Assembly: GCA_948468495.1 (NCBI GenBank)
Contig: CAOKJI010000089.1
Coordinates: 1 to 6,897 of the forward strand
DNA length: 6,897 bases
Source of the DNA: an uncultured Dorea sp.
GTDB taxonomy: Bacteria; Bacillota_A; Clostridia; Lachnospirales; Lachnospiraceae
Direction: 5' to 3'
In this document: positions 5,471 to 6,897 of the stretch, one piece after another
How the letters are laid out: each line of letters starts with the position of its first letter
Position numbering within the stretch: the stretch's first letter is position 1
Position numbers and translations under genes: made by a program
Notes under the pieces: generated by a model
Databases searched by the model: none
Seen by the model: only the letters and a program-made list of their open reading frames with translations
Told to the model about the DNA's origin: nothing

Positions 5471-6841
5471 ATGAAAGAAAAAACATATTTAAAATGGTAT
5501 AATAAAGTTGGATACGGTTCCGGAGATATCGCCGGCAATGTAGTATACGCCTTCTTATCTTCCTTTGTTATGATTTACTTAACGAACACCATCGGTCTGT
5601 CAGCAGGTATTGTAGGTTCGCTAATTGCAGTCTCAAAATTATTTGACGGGTTTACAGATATCTTCTTTGGCTCGATGATTGACAAGACTCACAGTAAACT
5701 TGGAAAAGCCAGACCCTGGATGCTCTACGGCTACATCGGCTGTGCAATTACGCTGGCAGCTATTTTTGCTATCCCCACGAGCCTGGGTTCTACAGCCCAG
5801 TACACATGGTTCTTTATTGCTTACACTTTGTTAAACGGCGTATTTTATACTGCGAATAATATTGCTTATTCTGCCCTTACCTCTCTGGTTACCAAGAACA
5901 GCAAGGAAAGAGTTCAGATGGGCTCCTACCGGTTTATCTTCGCTTTCTCTACAAGCTTACTGATTCAGTCTGTTACAATCGGATTAGTTGCGCAATTCGG
6001 AGGAGGAGCGGCAGCCTGGAGAACTGTAGCAATTATCTATGCAATTTTAGGTCTTATTATTAATACTATTTCTGCTCTTTCTGTTAAGGAGCTTCCGGAG
6101 GAAGAACTTAATGAAGGAAATGAGCAGCAGTCAGAGGAAGAACATTTTGGAATCGAAGAAGCTTTTCGTCTTCTGATTGCCAACAAATTCTATCTGATGA
6201 TCTGCGGCGTATATATTCTGCAACAGCTCTACGGCGCTATGATTAATTCTGGAATTTATTACATGACTTATGTTTTGAAAAATGAAAATCTCTATGGCAT
6301 ATTTTCATGGGCATTTAATATTCCACTGATTATCGCATTAATCTTTACTCCTACTCTGGTAGGAAAATGGAAAGGAATGTATAAGCTTAATTTGCGCGGA
6401 TATATCATTGCTGTTATTGGAAGAGCTCTTGTAGTAGTTGCGGGCTATTTAGGAAGCGTTCCCTTAATGCTGGCATTTACAGCTCTTGCCGCGCTTGGAC
6501 AGGGGCCCTGGCAGGGAGATATGAATGCAGTAATTGCCTCCTGCTCCGAATATACATTTTTAACAAAAGGAAAACGCGTGGACGGAACCATGTATTCCTG
6601 TACCTCACTGGGCGTAAAGCTTGGCGGCGGTTTGGGAACCGCGGCTGCCGGATGGCTGCTGGAATTTAGTAAATTCGATGGAACTCTTGCCGTTCAGCCT
6701 GAATCCTGTATCAATATGCTGCATGTGATGTACCTGTGGCTGCCAGTGTTGATCAATGTGATTATCATGCTGGTACTTTCCAGAATGAATGTGGAAGATA
6801 CCAATGCAAAGATCCGGGAAGAAAAGGGGATCATAGGGTAG
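5471..6841 (+). CDS. GPH-family (MelB-like) sugar:cation symporter, probable galactoside importer
   Basis: A 456-residue integral membrane protein of the glycoside-pentoside-hexuronide:cation symporter branch of the major facilitator superfamily. It would bring a galactoside into the cell for the preceding beta-galactosidase, driven by Na+ or H+. About twelve membrane helices can be placed, six on each side of a charged cytoplasmic loop (205-232, very Glu-rich). Family marks are GYGSGDIAGN (Asp19), KLFDGFTD (Asp59 and Asp63, matching the cation-site Asp55 and Asp59 of MelB), DKTHSKLGKARPW (71-83) in the helix 2-3 loop, and Lys383 in SLGVKLGGG, placed like MelB Lys377. It ends after helix 12 with a short tail and lacks the IIA-like domain of streptococcal LacS. 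AAGGAG seven bases upstream supports the start. It lies 51 bp after lacZ with no terminator between, so it is co-transcribed. Sugar and ion specificity are not readable. Confidence 0.93.
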   Translation: MKEKTYLKWYNKVGYGSGDIAGNVVYAFLSSFVMIYLTNTIGLSAGIVGSLIAVSKLFDGFTDIFFGSMIDKTHSKLGKARPWMLYGYIGCAITLAAIFAIPTSLGSTAQYTWFFIAYTLLNGVFYTANNIAYSALTSLVTKNSKERVQMGSYRFIFAFSTSLLIQSVTIGLVAQFGGGAAAWRTVAIIYAILGLIINTISALSVKELPEEELNEGNEQQSEEEHFGIEEAFRLLIANKFYLMICGVYILQQLYGAMINSGIYYMTYVLKNENLYGIFSWAFNIPLIIALIFTPTLVGKWKGMYKLNLRGYIIAVIGRALVVVAGYLGSVPLMLAFTALAALGQGPWQGDMNAVIASCSEYTFLTKGKRVDGTMYSCTSLGVKLGGGLGTAAAGWLLEFSKFDGTLAVQPESCINMLHVMYLWLPVLINVIIMLVLSRMNVEDTNAKIREEKGIIG

Positions 6842-6897
6842 AGTTCAAACATGTTCTAAGTTTTTTGACTGCTGCCCTTCGGGTAAGAGTATGCGCG

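Noticed and set aside
5443..5494. ACATATTTAAAA direct repeat flanking the symporter start
   Set aside because: It is AT-rich, and one copy is inside codons of the gene; it is best explained by chance.
6839..6866. Terminator after the symporter (TAGAG/TTCTA stem, then six T)
   Set aside because: The stem has only five weak pairs around a ten-base loop and is separated from the T-run; too weak to call. The remaining bases to 6897 hold a small GC hairpin (TGCCC/GGGTA) but no identifiable gene.

Overview
The window looks like chromosomal DNA of a low-GC Gram-positive gut anaerobe, most likely a clostridial (Lachnospiraceae-type) Firmicute. The evidence is AT-rich coding sequence, strong AGGAGG-type ribosome binding sites, sigma-A-like promoters, and the protein families present. 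This is inference from style; no marker gene fixes the taxon.

Left part (1-1159). After about 300 bases with only one doubtful small minus-strand ORF comes a compact module on the plus strand: a promoter (315-343), an AT-rich leader, two tandem 32-nt RNA repeats that each fold into the same bulged hairpin (421-484), a shortened third hairpin (484-497), a strong intrinsic terminator (509-536), and then, four bases after an AGGAGG, a 202-aa gene (551-1159). I read that protein tentatively as a PBECR4-like (barnase/EndoU/colicin/RelE-type) RNase-fold protein. The order promoter, repeat RNA, terminator, small nuclease-like gene is the architecture of type III toxin-antitoxin systems. The protein does not resemble the ToxN, CptN or TenpN toxins as I remember them. 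This is the most interesting part of the window. The two repeats differ at four adjacent stem base pairs and all four differences are compensated, which is direct evidence for an RNA fold under selection.

Junction (1160-1270). Between the convergent 3' ends lie a 14-bp imperfect direct repeat and a long stem-loop of 20 consecutive pairs. Its imperfections are G.U pairs only when read as plus-strand RNA.

Right part (1268-6841). This is a sugar-utilisation locus: an AraC-family regulator on the minus strand, a divergent promoter region with back-to-back promoters and candidate operator half-sites, a GH2 beta-galactosidase (lacZ), and 51 bp downstream a GPH-family (MelB-like) sugar:cation symporter. 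The symporter would import a beta-galactoside, LacZ would cleave it in the cytoplasm, and the AraC protein probably senses the sugar and controls the divergent operon. The last 56 bases hold no gene that I can identify.
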